Source: Mycobacterium tilburgii
GTDB taxonomy: Bacteria > Actinomycetota > Actinomycetes > Mycobacteriales > Mycobacteriaceae
Direction of reading: 5' to 3'
Length of the DNA: 55,889 bases
NCBI RefSeq assembly: GCF_902168065.1
Contig: NZ_LR655705.1
Location: 1-55,889, forward strand
Shown here: in pieces, positions 49,026-55,889 of the stretch
Position numbering within the stretch: position 1 is the first letter of the stretch
Layout: every line of letters starts with the position of its first letter
Program-made: the position numbers and the translations under genes
Notes under the pieces: generated by a model
The model's database searches: none
Told to the model about the DNA's origin: nothing
The model's input: only the letters and a program-made list of their open reading frames with translations

Positions 49026-50306
49026 TCAATCGGTTGAGCCGGGCGATTGCAACCGAGCGCTATCCGCTGTCCCCAGGAACGTCGCGATCGCGTCGACGAT
49101 CCGACTGGCCATCAACGTCTTCGACCCGTGCTGCAAGGCCGACTCGGTGCCGTCGGACGCCAGCAGCCAACCGTCGTTGTTGTCCACCTCGAATGCCCTG
49201 CCGTCGCCGACGGCGTTGACGACCAACAGGTCACATCCCTTGCGGCGCAACTTCGCCCGGGCATGGAACAACGCGTCGCCGTTGGCGTCCCCGGTCTCGG
49301 CGGCGAAGCCCACGATAGCCCACATGTTGGGCAGCTCGCCGTGGGCTCGGGCGCGCACAGCGCCGGCCAACACGTCGTCATTGCGGACCAGGCGGATCGT
49401 CGGCGGTTCGTCTTTGTCGTTCGGGCCCTTTTTGATCTTCGCGGCAGCAACCTGCGCCGGCCGGAAGTCGGCGACCGCGGCGGCCATGACCAACACGTCG
49501 GCATCGGGTGCGTGCTTGGAGACGGCGTCGGCCAGCTGCTGCGCCGAGCTGATGTGCACCACCTCGACGCCGGCCGGATCGATCAGCCCGACCGTGTGCC
49601 CGGCGATCAGCGTGACCTCGGCACCGCGCTGGGCGGCGACCCGCGCGACGGCGTAGCCCTGCTTGCCCGAGCTGCGGTTGCCGATGAAGCGCACCGGGTC
49701 AATCGCCTCGCGGGTACTCCCGGCGGTCACCAGCAGCTTGCGGCCGGCGAGGTCGTACGGCAACGCGTCGGGGCGCTCCAGCAGCAGGTGGGCCAGGGTG
49801 GTGATCTCCTCGGCCTCCGGCAGCCTGCCCTTGCCGCTGTCGGCGCCGGTGAGCCGTCCGAATGCCGGTTCCAGCACCACGGCGCCCCGGCGGCGCAACG
49901 TGGCCACGTTGTCGACCGTGGCCGGGTGCAGCCACATCTCGGTGTGCATTGCGGGCGCTAACAGCACAGGACAGCGCGCCGTAAGCAATGTCGCGGTCAG
50001 CAGGTCGTCGGCGCGGCCGTGCACGGCGCGGGCCAGCAGGTCGGCCGTCGCAGGGGCTACCACCACCAGATCCGCGTGCTGGCCGAGCCGAACGTGGGGC
50101 ATCTCGGGGACGTCGGAGAAAACGCCGGTATGCACCGGGTGGCCGGAGAGCGCCTCGAAAGTGGCGGCCCCGACGAAGCGCAACGCGGATTCGGTGGGGA
50201 TGATACGGACGTCATGGCCGGCCTCGGCGAGCTGTCGAACGACGGTACATGCCTTGTACGCGGCGATCCCCCCGGAGACGCCGACTACGACCCGCTTGCG
50301 GTCCAC
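49026..50306 (-). CDS. coaBC: Bifunctional CoaBC: phosphopantothenoylcysteine synthetase/decarboxylase
   Basis: The 426-residue fusion performs two steps of coenzyme A synthesis. The N-terminal FMN-dependent CoaC domain has [20 protein letters not shown] and the [20 protein letters not shown] motif. The C-terminal CoaB domain has [40 protein letters not shown] and [20 protein letters not shown]. It starts with GTG 50306. The name dfp is also used. Order rpoZ-coaBC-metK is conserved in actinobacteria. Confidence 0.96.
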   Translation of the reverse strand: MDRKRVVVGVSGGIAAYKACTVVRQLAEAGHDVRIIPTESALRFVGAATFEALSGHPVHTGVFSDVPEMPHVRLGQHADLVVVAPATADLLARAVHGRADDLLTATLLTARCPVLLAPAMHTEMWLHPATVDNVATLRRRGAVVLEPAFGRLTGADSGKGRLPEAEEITTLAHLLLERPDALPYDLAGRKLLVTAGSTREAIDPVRFIGNRSSGKQGYAVARVAAQRGAEVTLIAGHTVGLIDPAGVEVVHISSAQQLADAVSKHAPDADVLVMAAAVADFRPAQVAAAKIKKGPNDKDEPPTIRLVRNDDVLAGAVRARAHGELPNMWAIVGFAAETGDANGDALFHARAKLRRKGCDLLVVNAVGDGRAFEVDNNDGWLLASDGTESALQHGSKTLMASRIVDAIATFLGTADSARLQSPGSTD

Positions 50307-50372
50307 CTATGCGGGCCCTTCCTCGCTGAAGCGGTTGCCCATGATGATCACGGCGCGTCCGGCCCGGGCCCG

Positions 50373-50696
50373 TTATTCGCCTTCGGTGTGTTCGAGCAGG
50401 TCGCCGTGGATTTCACGCATCGCGATCGAGAGCGGCTTTTCCTGCAGACCCGGCTCGACCAACGGTCCGACGTACTCGAGGATGCCCTCGCCGAGCTGGT
50501 TGTAGTAGTCGTTGATCTGCCGGGCGCGCTTGGCAGCGTAGATCACCAGTGCGTACTTGCTCGAGACGCGGTCCAGCAACTCGTCGATGGGCGGATTGGT
50601 GATGCCCAGCGGGGTGTCGTAGGCGTGCTGAACGCCGGACGACGGATCGAAATGGTCGACGGCAGACAGCGATGTGTTGAACTGCGGCATACTCAC
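50373..50696 (-). CDS. rpoZ: RNA polymerase omega subunit
   Basis: The 107-residue protein contains [40 protein letters not shown] and [20 protein letters not shown], nearly identical to mycobacterial omega. GTG 50696 (MSMPQFNTS) with AGGAGA 8 bases upstream fits the M. tuberculosis start MSISQSD; ATG 50690 is two codons inside. Omega stabilises the beta-prime subunit. Confidence 0.96.
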   Translation of the reverse strand: MSMPQFNTSLSAVDHFDPSSGVQHAYDTPLGITNPPIDELLDRVSSKYALVIYAAKRARQINDYYNQLGEGILEYVGPLVEPGLQEKPLSIAMREIHGDLLEHTEGE

Positions 50697-50776
50697 TAAG
50701 ACTTTCTCCTGGCGCTTGACCTGCTCAAGAGCGGTGAAACGGCTAAAACCCTGATTCTCGCGCCTGGCGAGTCGGC

Positions 50777-51403
50777 TCATGCCGTGCCACGCGCGTTTCC
50801 CACCAGCAAGGATACCAATTCTGCGCAGGCAGACTCCAATTGCCTGTTGACCACCACCCGGTCGAAGTCATCCTGGGCGGCCAGTTCCACCCGGGCGGTC
50901 TCCAGTCGGCGCGCCATCGCCTCGGGCGTCTCGGTGCCCCGTCCGACAAGCCTGGCGTGCAGGTCTTCCCAGCTCGGCGGCGCCAAAAACACCGTGATGA
51001 CCTCTGGCATGGCCTTTTTGATCGCCTGAGCACCGGCCAGGTCCACCTCGATGAGCACCGGGAATCCCGCGCAGGTCGCGGCCAGTACGGGCGCCGCCAA
51101 AGTGCCCGACCGCTGCAGTCCGCCGTGGATTTCGGCCCACTCCAGCAGGGCGCCCTCGTCGATCAGTTCCTGAAAGCGGGCGGCGCTCACAAAGTGGTAG
51201 TCGACACCGTCGACCTCGCCGGGACGCGGCGCCCGCGTGGTGGCCGAGACGCTGAAGTGCAGGTTCGGTATGCGCTCGCGCAGACACCGAACCACGCTCG
51301 ACTTGCCGACCGCCGAGGGACCGGACAGCACGACCACACGACCCTGGCCTGCTGACTCAGGACACGCGACGTGCTCGACGTCCGGTCCCCCATCGGCGCT
51401 CAT
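50777..51403 (-). CDS. gmk: Guanylate kinase
   Basis: The 208-residue enzyme phosphorylates GMP. It has the P-loop [20 protein letters not shown], the GMP-binding [20 protein letters not shown], then [20 protein letters not shown] and the lid region [23 protein letters not shown] 51403 gives the same length as in M. tuberculosis. It lies 54 bases after mihF. Confidence 0.96.
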   Translation of the reverse strand: MSADGGPDVEHVACPESAGQGRVVVLSGPSAVGKSSVVRCLRERIPNLHFSVSATTRAPRPGEVDGVDYHFVSAARFQELIDEGALLEWAEIHGGLQRSGTLAAPVLAATCAGFPVLIEVDLAGAQAIKKAMPEVITVFLAPPSWEDLHARLVGRGTETPEAMARRLETARVELAAQDDFDRVVVNRQLESACAELVSLLVGNARGTA

Positions 51404-51457
51404 TGGCGCGCCTCGGCGGGTGCGCCCACAGGCCATGCGGCCTGCATTGGCGGCAAG

Positions 51458-51775
51458 CTAGGCGGAGCCGAACTTTTCCAGCAGGGCCTTACGCTGGCGA
51501 TCGCCGAGACCACGCAGGCGGCGGGTCGGGGCGATCTCGAGCTCGGTCATGATTTCCTGCGCTTTGACCTTGCCCACCTTCGGCAACGCCTCCAACAGCG
51601 CGGACACCTTCATCTTGCCCAGGACTTCGTCGCTCTCGGCGTCCTTAAGTACCTGGGTGAGGTTGGTGCCGCCCCGCTTGAGGCGGTCTTTCAGCTCTGC
51701 TCTGGCTCGACGTGCGGCAGCCGCCTTCTCCAACGCGGCCGCGCGCTGCTCGTCGGTCAACTGGGGAAGGGCCAC
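51458..51775 (-). CDS. mihF: Mycobacterial integration host factor
   Basis: The 105-residue nucleoid protein starts at GTG 51775 (MALPQLTDEQRAAALEKAAA) behind GGAGGA. It includes TQVLKDAESDEVLGKMKVSA, the DNA-binding helix-turn-helix part LLEALPKVGKVKAQEIMTEL and EIAPTRRLRGLGDRQRKALL. mIHF bends DNA, supports mycobacteriophage L5 integration and shapes global transcription. The annotated M. tuberculosis gene is longer, but 105 residues is the conserved active form. Confidence 0.95.
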   Translation of the reverse strand: MALPQLTDEQRAAALEKAAAARRARAELKDRLKRGGTNLTQVLKDAESDEVLGKMKVSALLEALPKVGKVKAQEIMTELEIAPTRRLRGLGDRQRKALLEKFGSA

Positions 51776-52258
51776 GATTCCTCCGTATCTGATCAATCTT
51801 TTGTCTCGGCCGAGCGCTCTTGAGCCCAGCGGAGACGACCGTACTCACGGTTCCTGACGAAATCTAACCCGACCCCCAGGTTATGAGCTCAAATGCCCAG
51901 CTTGTGCCCCGCCCAAGCACGCGGGCGCGGCCATGCTCGGGCATCGCTGGCGACGTCCGTATCCGGTGTTCGCGCGGGCGCTGCGCGGCCCCGAAATGAC
52001 CTGCCAATCCGACCTTTACCTGCACTTTTGTGTCCCAGCCCGGAGGGGGTGACGGCGGCACCCGCGGCCCGGCGGACGACGCTCGGAAGTAGCCGTGCGA
52101 GGGATCACGATTTGCCGCGGCGCGTCGCGCGTGTCGCGCAGCCGACAAACCCCAGGTCGACGCATGGATGCGGGCGCGGGAGCCGGCGCGAGCGGTTAAC
52201 CGGGTCGCCGGCGGTGCCGTTACTGGGCGCTGTCTGGGGTGCCGTTTCGGGTGCTGTC
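51776..52258. other. 483-base intergenic region between mihF and pyrF
   Basis: No gene is supported on either strand. M. tuberculosis carries PE15/PPE20 (Rv1386-Rv1387) here; neither PE nor PPE motifs are found. The region should contain the mihF promoter at its left side. A short imperfect 12-base periodicity sits at its right end (see separate entry). Confidence 0.6.
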
Positions 52259-52270
52259 TCAGGTGCTGAG
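52221..52270. repeat. Imperfect 12-bp tandem repeat over the pyrF stop
   Basis: Units of the form ggcgctgtctgg, ggtgccgtttcg, ggtgctgtctca and ggtgctgaggta follow each other. On the minus strand one frame reads [15 protein letters not shown]. The repeat begins after the pyrF stop (52259-52261) and overlaps its last codons, so it may once have encoded a Pro/Ala-rich tail or may simply be slippage. Confidence 0.5.
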
Positions 52271-53083
52271 GTACGCCACGGCGTCCAGCATCCGCTCGCC
52301 CACCGCACGCAGATCCACCACCTTCGGCCCGGTCCGCAGCACCTCGCGGGCCACCGCGGGTAGCAGTTGGTCCGGCGCGGCCCCACCGAGGCCGCCAAGC
52401 GCCTCGGGACGCCCGCCCTGCGCTCCTACCCCGGGAACCAGCACCGGTCCTCCCAGCGCGCTCACATCGGGCGCCTCGAAGACCGTCGCGCCGACCACCA
52501 CCCCGACGTAACCCGGCCCCGGCGGATGCGTGGACCGGTTGACCACCGCGGCCTGGTCGACGACCAGCTGGGCCACGGTGCGCCCGTCGAAGGTGGCGCG
52601 CTGCACGGTCCCGCCCTCCGGGTTGGACGTCGCCGCAAGCACGAACACCCCCCGGTCGTGCGCGGCGGCGGTTTCCAGCAACGGCCGCAACGAGCCGAAG
52701 CCCAGATAGGGCGAGACGGTCACCGCGTCGGCGGCCAGCGGCGAGTCGCCGACCCAGGCCGCCGCGTAGGTGGCCATCGTCGTCCCGATGTCGCCGCGCT
52801 TGGCGTCGGCCACTACCAGCACCCCGACAGAGCGCAGCGCGGCGATCGTGCGTTCCAGCACCGCGTAGCCGGCGGCGCCGTAAGACTCGAAGAAAGCCAC
52901 CTGAGGCTTTACGACAGCGAATCCGGCGAAGGCGTCGACGCAGATGTCGCAGAACCTGGCCAGCCCGTCGGCGGTGGTCGGCAGCCCCCAGGCCCGCAGC
53001 AGTTCGGGATGCGGGTCAATGCCCAGGCACAGCGGCCCACGGCTCGACTTCGCCGCGGCCAGCCGGATCCCGAACCCGGTCAC
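52259..53083 (-). CDS. pyrF: Orotidine 5'-phosphate decarboxylase (actinobacterial type)
   Basis: The 274-residue enzyme completes UMP synthesis. It belongs to the longer type-2 family: [60 protein letters not shown] (catalytic Lys-Asp set) and [23 protein letters not shown] 53083 overlaps the carB stop by 4 bases, showing coupling within the pyrimidine operon. Confidence 0.96.
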   Translation of the reverse strand: MTGFGIRLAAAKSSRGPLCLGIDPHPELLRAWGLPTTADGLARFCDICVDAFAGFAVVKPQVAFFESYGAAGYAVLERTIAALRSVGVLVVADAKRGDIGTTMATYAAAWVGDSPLAADAVTVSPYLGFGSLRPLLETAAAHDRGVFVLAATSNPEGGTVQRATFDGRTVAQLVVDQAAVVNRSTHPPGPGYVGVVVGATVFEAPDVSALGGPVLVPGVGAQGGRPEALGGLGGAAPDQLLPAVAREVLRTGPKVVDLRAVGERMLDAVAYLST

Positions 53084-55722
53084 CTGACGCCCTTTGCCAG
53101 GGCCGTGTCAGCATACCCGTTCGGCCCTATCATGCTGTGCAGCTCCTGCAGCGATCGCACCCCGATGTCGCCGCGGATGCCGGCCTCGATGCCCTGCACC
53201 GCAGCCGACGCCCCCTGCACCGTCGTGACACACGGAATGTTGACCGACACCGCGACGGAACGGATTTCGTAGCCGTCGATGCGCGGGCCGGAGTTGCCGT
53301 ACGGGGTGTTGATCACCATGTCGACCTCACCGGCCCGGATCGCCTCGACCGCCGATACCTCCGGCCTCCCGGGCCGTGGCGCCTCGAAGTGCTTGCGGAC
53401 CTCGTCGCATGGAATTCCGTTGCGGCGCAACATTTCCGCAGTTCCCTCGGTGGCCAGCACGCGGAAGCCCAGATCGGCCAGCCGCTTGACCGGGAAGACC
53501 AGTGAGCGCTTGTCCCGGTTTGCCACCGAGACGAACACGGTGCCCTGCGCGGGCAGCGAACCGTAGGCGGCGGTCTGGCTCTTGGCGAAGGCCGTGCCGA
53601 AGTCGCGGTCGATGCCCATCACCTCGCCGGTGGATTTCATCTCCGGGCCCAGCAGCGAATCGATGGCTGAGCCGTCGGCGCGGCGGAACCGGTGGAACGG
53701 CAGCACCGCCTCCTTGACCGCGATCGGGGCGTACGGATCCGCCGCGGCGCCGTCCCCGGAGGCCGCCAGCATGCCTTCGTCGCGTAGCTGGGAAATGGTA
53801 GTGCCCAACATGATCCGCGCGCACGCCTTGGCCAGCGGAACGGCGGTGGCCTTGGAGACGAACGGCACGGTACGGCTGGCCCGCGGGTTGGCCTCCAGCA
53901 CGTAGAGCACGTCGTCTTTGAGAGCGTACTGCACGTTGAGCAGACCCACCGCGCCGATACCGTGCGCGATGGCCTCGGTCGCGCGGCGCACCTTCTCGAT
54001 GTCGCTGCGCCCCAGCGTCACCGGCGGCAGGGCGCACGCCGAGTCGCCGGAGTGAATGCCGGCTTCCTCGATGTGTTCCATGATTCCTCCGATGTACACC
54101 TCGGAGCCGTCGCAGAGCGCGTCGACATCGATCTCGACCGCATCCTCGAGGAACCGGTCGACCAGCACCGGGTGCTCGGGTGAGAGCTGGGTGGCGCGGG
54201 TGATGTAACTTTTCAGCGTCTCTTCGTCGTACACGATCTCCATGCCGCGACCGCCCAGCACGTAGGACGGGCGGACCAGCACCGGGTAGCCGATCTCGTC
54301 GGCGATCCGGCGGGCCTGCACGAAAGTGGTTGCGGTGCCGTACTTCGGCGCCGGCAGCCCCGCCGCGGTCAGCACATCGCCGAACGAGCCGCGGTCCTCG
54401 GCTAGGTCGATGGCCTCGGGCGGGGTGCCGACGATCGGAACACCGGCGTCGGCCAGGCTCTGGGCCAACCCCAAGGGAGTCTGACCGCCGAGCTGGACGA
54501 CGACGCCCACCACGCCCGGCCCGCCCTCCGCGGATTGTGCTTCGGCCCAGAATACCTCCAGGACGTCCTCGAACGTGAGCGGTTCGAAGTAGAGCCGGTC
54601 GGCGGTGTCGTAATCGGTGGACACCGTCTCGGGGTTGCAGTTGACCATCACCGTCTCAAAACCGGCCTGGCTCAGCGTGGTTGCCGCGTGCACACAGCTG
54701 TAGTCGAACTCGATGCCCTGGCCGATCCGGTTCGGTCCTGACCCCAGGATCAGCACCTTGGGCTTCTCGGTCTGCGGCGCGACCTCGCTCTCCGCGGCGG
54801 GATCCAGTTCGTAGCTGCTGTAGTGGTAAGGCGTCTTGGCCTCAAACTCGGCCGCGCAGGTGTCCACCGTCTTGAACACCGGGTGCACGCCGCGCCGCGC
54901 GCGCAGCGAGCGCACCCCGGCCTCGCCGGCCAACTCCGGTCGCAGCGCCGCGATCTGGCGGTCGGACAGCCCGCTGTGCTTGCCGCGTCGCAGCAGTTCG
55001 GCGCCGAGCACGGGCGCCGCGGTCAGCTCCTCGCGCAGCGCCACCAGTTCGCCGATCTGGGCGACGAACCACGGGTCCACCCCGCTAGCCTTGGCGACCT
55101 GTTCCACCGACACGCCCAGCCGCAATGCGAACTCGATGTCGTAGAGGCGTCCGTCGGTCGGTGTCTGCAGCCGGGTCAGCACCTCATCGACGCCGCCGTC
55201 AGGGTCGGGTCCGGTCCAGAAGCCGGCCCGGTCGGTCTCCAGCGACCGCATCACCTTGCCCAGCGACTCGATGAAGTTGCGGCCTAACGACATTACCTCA
55301 CCGACTGATTTCATAGTGGTGGTCAGGGTCGGGTCGGCGCCGGGAAACTTCTCGAACGCGAACCGCGGCGCCTTGACCACGACATAGTCCAGGGTGGGCT
55401 CGAAGCAGGCCGGCGTCTCCTTGGTGATGTCGTTGACGATTTCGTCCAGGGTGTAGCCGATCGCCAGCTTGGCCGCGATCTTGGCGATCGGAAAGCCGGT
55501 GGCCTTGGAGGCCAGCGCGCTGGACCGGGACACCCGGGGGTTCATTTCGATGACGATCAGCCGGCCGTCGGTCGGGTTGATCGCGAACTGAATATTGCAG
55601 CCGCCGGTGTCGACGCCGACCTCGCGCAGGATCGCGATGCCCAGATCCCGCATCCGCTGGTATTCCCGGTCGGTCAGCGTCATGGCGGGCGCGACGGTGA
55701 CCGAGTCGCCGGTGTGCACCCC
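53080..55722 (-). CDS. carB: Carbamoyl-phosphate synthase large subunit, 5' part missing at contig end
   Basis: About 880 C-terminal residues are present, starting at [20 protein letters not shown]; roughly 240 N-terminal residues are beyond the end. Retained are the rest of the first ATP-grasp unit ([20 protein letters not shown]), the oligomerisation domain, the second ATP-grasp unit ([40 protein letters not shown]) and the MGS-like allosteric domain ([20 protein letters not shown]). The enzyme makes carbamoyl phosphate for arginine and pyrimidines. Genomic sequence stops at 55722; residues MYKKQ read beyond it come from adapter sequence. The frame is otherwise intact. Confidence 0.95.
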   Translation of the reverse strand, partial: GVHTGDSVTVAPAMTLTDREYQRMRDLGIAILREVGVDTGGCNIQFAINPTDGRLIVIEMNPRVSRSSALASKATGFPIAKIAAKLAIGYTLDEIVNDITKETPACFEPTLDYVVVKAPRFAFEKFPGADPTLTTTMKSVGEVMSLGRNFIESLGKVMRSLETDRAGFWTGPDPDGGVDEVLTRLQTPTDGRLYDIEFALRLGVSVEQVAKASGVDPWFVAQIGELVALREELTAAPVLGAELLRRGKHSGLSDRQIAALRPELAGEAGVRSLRARRGVHPVFKTVDTCAAEFEAKTPYHYSSYELDPAAESEVAPQTEKPKVLILGSGPNRIGQGIEFDYSCVHAATTLSQAGFETVMVNCNPETVSTDYDTADRLYFEPLTFEDVLEVFWAEAQSAEGGPGVVGVVVQLGGQTPLGLAQSLADAGVPIVGTPPEAIDLAEDRGSFGDVLTAAGLPAPKYGTATTFVQARRIADEIGYPVLVRPSYVLGGRGMEIVYDEETLKSYITRATQLSPEHPVLVDRFLEDAVEIDVDALCDGSEVYIGGIMEHIEEAGIHSGDSACALPPVTLGRSDIEKVRRATEAIAHGIGAVGLLNVQYALKDDVLYVLEANPRASRTVPFVSKATAVPLAKACARIMLGTTISQLRDEGMLAASGDGAAADPYAPIAVKEAVLPFHRFRRADGSAIDSLLGPEMKSTGEVMGIDRDFGTAFAKSQTAAYGSLPAQGTVFVSVANRDKRSLVFPVKRLADLGFRVLATEGTAEMLRRNGIPCDEVRKHFEAPRPGRPEVSAVEAIRAGEVDMVINTPYGNSGPRIDGYEIRSVAVSVNIPCVTTVQGASAAVQGIEAGIRGDIGVRSLQELHSMIGPNGYADTALAKGVR

Positions 55723-55889
55723 CTGTTTCTTATACAAATCTCCGAGCCCACGAGACAGGCAGAAAACTCGTATTCCGTCTTCTGCTTGAAAAAAAAAAAA
55801 AAGACGAATAGAACGTGAGAGACGAAAGAGACAGTGTTCAGTAAGATGTGTAGTCAGTTAGGTAGATAGTTTGTAGTATGAGTAAGATG
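55723..55889 (+). other. Non-genomic: Illumina Nextera adapter, index, poly-A and noise
   Basis: 55723-55756 is the Nextera transposase read-through sequence with two mismatches. 55757-55764 is aggcagaa, an 8-base i7 index (N703). 55765-55788 is the Illumina P7 tail with two mismatches, and 55789-55802 is a run of 14 A. The last 87 bases are low-complexity noise typical of reading past the end of a short insert. It should be trimmed and not annotated. Confidence 0.97.

Noticed and set aside
55789..55889. Poly-A run and low-complexity tail as a genomic A-tract or integration site
   Set aside because: It directly follows the Illumina adapter and index, so it is sequencer read-through.

Overview
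The window is chromosomal DNA of a GC-rich mycobacterium, probably a slow grower in active genome reduction. From about 12 kb to the right end its gene order follows, in reverse, the M. tuberculosis stretch Rv1384 (carB) to Rv1440 (secG). Diagnostic mycobacterial genes include mihF, lprG-p55, whiA-yvcK-rapZ-uvrC, lprH, Rv1417 and the lipH/lipI pair. I cannot name the species. No tRNA, rRNA, CRISPR array, transposase or integrase was recognised.

Layout. (1) 1-2.1 kb: edge fragment of a luciferase-like oxidoreductase, a cutinase with odd indels and an intact family-1 glycosyltransferase. (2) 2.3-10.3 kb: the wreck of a hypoxia/dormancy (DosR-type) island. It holds a PPOX protein, a CBS-domain fragment, an Mg-type P-ATPase, a DUF302 protein, a group 3b [NiFe] hydrogenase, an Rv1733c-like protein and a P1B-ATPase/hemerythrin fusion, all broken. 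Only the acg-type nitroreductase is intact, and it still has DosR-box-like sites upstream. (3) 10.3-12.0 kb: deletion-ridden ppc. (4) 12.0-16.1 kb: intact secG, tpiA, pgk, gap and a coiled-coil hypothetical gene. (5) 16.7-21.3 kb: decayed lipid block (acyltransferase, fadD12, lipO, WS/DGAT). (6) 21.4-26.3 kb: intact whiA, yvcK, rapZ, uvrC. (7) 26.5-35.6 kb: small secreted proteins, the riboflavin genes ribH, ribBA, ribE and ribD, and the intact lprG-p55 pair. (8) 34.9-41.6 kb: rpe, rsmB, fmt, an Rv1405c-type methyltransferase, its broken MarR neighbour and priA. (9) 41.6-47.7 kb: second decayed block (Rv1401, lipI, Baeyer-Villiger monooxygenase, LLM oxidoreductase, Lrp/AsnC regulator, PPOX) with only lipH intact. 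(10) 47.75-55.72 kb: intact metK, coaBC, rpoZ, gmk, mihF, pyrF and a 5'-truncated carB.

About twenty accessory genes carry frameshifts, nonsense codons or deletions, while about thirty housekeeping or otherwise retained genes are open from start to stop. Random sequencing error would not sort by gene class, so most lesions look biological. Several are short perfect tandem duplications (12-21 bp), suggesting slipped-strand mutation. Larger deletions have left joints such as ppc-to-ATPase and lipO-to-WS/DGAT.

The last 167 bases (55723-55889) are not genomic. They are Illumina Nextera adapter, index and poly-A read-through followed by noise, so the contig really ends inside carB at 55722. I found no new biological system. 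The most interesting items are the collapsed dormancy island with one survivor, the ATPase-hemerythrin fusion remnant, the repeat expansion that destroyed a regulator start, and the loss of the MarR repressor beside an intact target gene.
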